DNA from: a candidate division LCP-89 bacterium
Lineage (GTDB): Bacteria; Electryoneota; B3-LCP
Length of the DNA stretch: 16,776 nt
NCBI GenBank assembly: GCA_025774735.1
Contig: JALGZU010000041.1
Span: 1 to 16,776, forward strand
Reading direction: 5' to 3'
Shown: positions 15,724 through 16,776 of the stretch, in pieces
How the letters are laid out: every line of letters starts with the position of its first letter
Numbering within the stretch: position 1 is the stretch's first letter
Program-made: the position numbers and the translations under genes
Notes under the pieces: model-generated
Told to the model about the DNA's origin: nothing
Database searches by the model: none
What the model saw: the letters and a program-made list of their open reading frames with translations, nothing else

Positions 15724-16776
15724 ATGAGCAACGAACGCATCTTAAAATACAGCATCGAGCCGCAGGAAGTCCACAAGACCATCGACAAGTACATGATCTG
15801 CGACGGTTTCGATATGGTCTTCGACCTGCGCAAATCGCACGGCTCCTTCTGCCACGATTCGGTGACGGGCCGGGATTACCTGGACATGTTCACCTTTTTC
15901 GCCAGCTCACCTGTGGGCTTCAACCACCCCAGGATGGCCAGCCCGGAGATGATCCGGTTCCTGGGCGAAGTGGCGGTGAACAACATCACCAATTCCGACC
16001 TCTATTCCGAAGAGTTGGCCACCTTTGTGGAGACCTTCTTTCAACTGGCGGTGCCGGACGGCTTCAAGCATTCCTTCTTCGTCGCCGGGGGGGGGTTGGG
16101 CATCGAAAACGCCCTCAAAGCCTCATTCGACTGGAAGGTCCGGACCAATTTCAAGAAGGGCTACGATCGTGAAGTCGGCCACCGCGTCATCAGCTTCGAC
16201 CAGGCCTTCCACGGCCGCACCGGCTACACCATGTCGCTGACGCGCACGGAGATGGTGAAGTACATGTACTACCCCATGTTCGACTGGCCCAAAATCAGTA
16301 ACCCTGCGGTAAAATTCCCTCTGAACGACGAGAACCTGGCCGACGTCGAAGCGCGCGAGAAGCTGGCTCTGGACCAGGTCAAGCAGGCCTTCCGGGATTA
16401 CCCCGACGAGATCGCCGCCATGATCATCGAGCCGATCCAGGGCGAAGGCGGTGACAACCACTTCCGGGGCGAATTCCTGAAGGCATTGAAGGAGATCGCC
16501 GACGAGGAAAGCGCCATGCTGATCTTCGACTGCGTGCAGGCAGGCATGGGGCTGACGGGCAAGATGTGGGTCTTCGAACACTTCGACTTCCAGCCGGACA
16601 TGTTCTGCATCGGCAAGAAGAGCCAGGTCTGCGGCTTCATCGCCAACGATAAGATCGAATCCATTGAAGAGAACGTCTTCGAAGTCTCTTCCCGGCTGAA
16701 TTCCACCTGGGGCGGCAACCTGATCGACATGGTGCGCTGCGCGAAGTACCTGGAGATCATGGACGAGGAGAAGCTG
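15724..16776 (+). CDS. lat: L-lysine 6-aminotransferase, N-terminal 351 residues
   Basis: This PLP enzyme moves the epsilon-amino group of lysine to 2-oxoglutarate, giving aminoadipate semialdehyde and glutamate in one step. The frame is open from ATG 15724 (GGAGAG at 15714-15719) to the window edge, which cuts the last ~90 residues. LAT traits: DGFDMVFDLRKSHG, DMFTFFASSP, FDQAFHGRTGY, IIEPIQGEGGDNHF (Glu241, the counterpart of the Glu gate in M. tuberculosis LAT), Asp269 pairing with the PLP nitrogen, Lys298 (GKKSQVCG) as Schiff base, and SRLNSTWGGNL. Asp269 and Lys298 are 29 apart, as in the mycobacterial enzyme. Odd points: the usual DEVQ reads DCVQ (Cys270), and VEGG reads VAGG next to a nine-G run at 16087-16095. 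The substrate is assigned from family and neighbours. Confidence 0.93.
   Translation, partial: MSNERILKYSIEPQEVHKTIDKYMICDGFDMVFDLRKSHGSFCHDSVTGRDYLDMFTFFASSPVGFNHPRMASPEMIRFLGEVAVNNITNSDLYSEELATFVETFFQLAVPDGFKHSFFVAGGGLGIENALKASFDWKVRTNFKKGYDREVGHRVISFDQAFHGRTGYTMSLTRTEMVKYMYYPMFDWPKISNPAVKFPLNDENLADVEAREKLALDQVKQAFRDYPDEIAAMIIEPIQGEGGDNHFRGEFLKALKEIADEESAMLIFDCVQAGMGLTGKMWVFEHFDFQPDMFCIGKKSQVCGFIANDKIESIEENVFEVSSRLNSTWGGNLIDMVRCAKYLEIMDEEKL

Overview
This window looks like a chromosomal segment of an uncultivated-type bacterium of the Fibrobacterota-Chlorobiota-Bacteroidota (FCB) kind. The main reason is four genes in a row whose products end in a C-terminal domain with a YPNPFNP motif, a YD(V/I)SGR strand and a KMVL(M/L)K end. 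This is the type-A sorting tail of type IX secretion (T9SS) cargo. The phylum is an inference; no rRNA or marker gene is present.

Region 1 (1-6328) holds the four secreted-protein genes, all on the + strand and each ending in its own hairpin terminator: a 3' fragment, a BNR/Ycf48-like beta-propeller, a tandem Ig-like-repeat protein broken by a -1 frameshift, and an eight-repeat SBBP beta-propeller. The last three have a visible promoter of the form TTGNNN-17-TATATT. A promoter-terminator unit of about 150 nt that could fold into a structured RNA lies just before the SBBP gene.

Region 2 (6329-9307) starts with a hairpin-rich dispersed repeat and a terminator, then a compact thiamin operon thiG-thiH-thiS-thiE in which every junction overlaps. 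ThiH (tyrosine lyase, radical SAM) in place of a glycine oxidase suggests an anaerobic or microaerobic lifestyle. I see no TPP riboswitch.

Region 3 (9403-10911, minus strand) is a hybrid sensor kinase (PAS, HisKA-like, HATPase, receiver). Its phosphoacceptor histidine position reads leucine, while the ATPase and receiver residues look intact.

Region 4 (10927-16776) is a lysine catabolism cluster behind two candidate promoters: ALDH7-family aminoadipate-semialdehyde dehydrogenase, lysine-ketoglutarate reductase, saccharopine dehydrogenase, and L-lysine 6-aminotransferase (cut by the window end). The saccharopine branch (LKR then SDH) and the direct transaminase branch (LAT) both deliver alpha-aminoadipate 6-semialdehyde, which the dehydrogenase oxidises to alpha-aminoadipate. 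Two alternative entry routes therefore sit side by side.

I found no CRISPR array, tRNA, rRNA, insertion sequence or phage gene. The most notable items are the Leu-for-His kinase, the dual-route lysine cluster, the possible small RNA or attenuator at 4461-4652, the single-base frameshift near 3777-3790, and the recurrent TATATT promoter.
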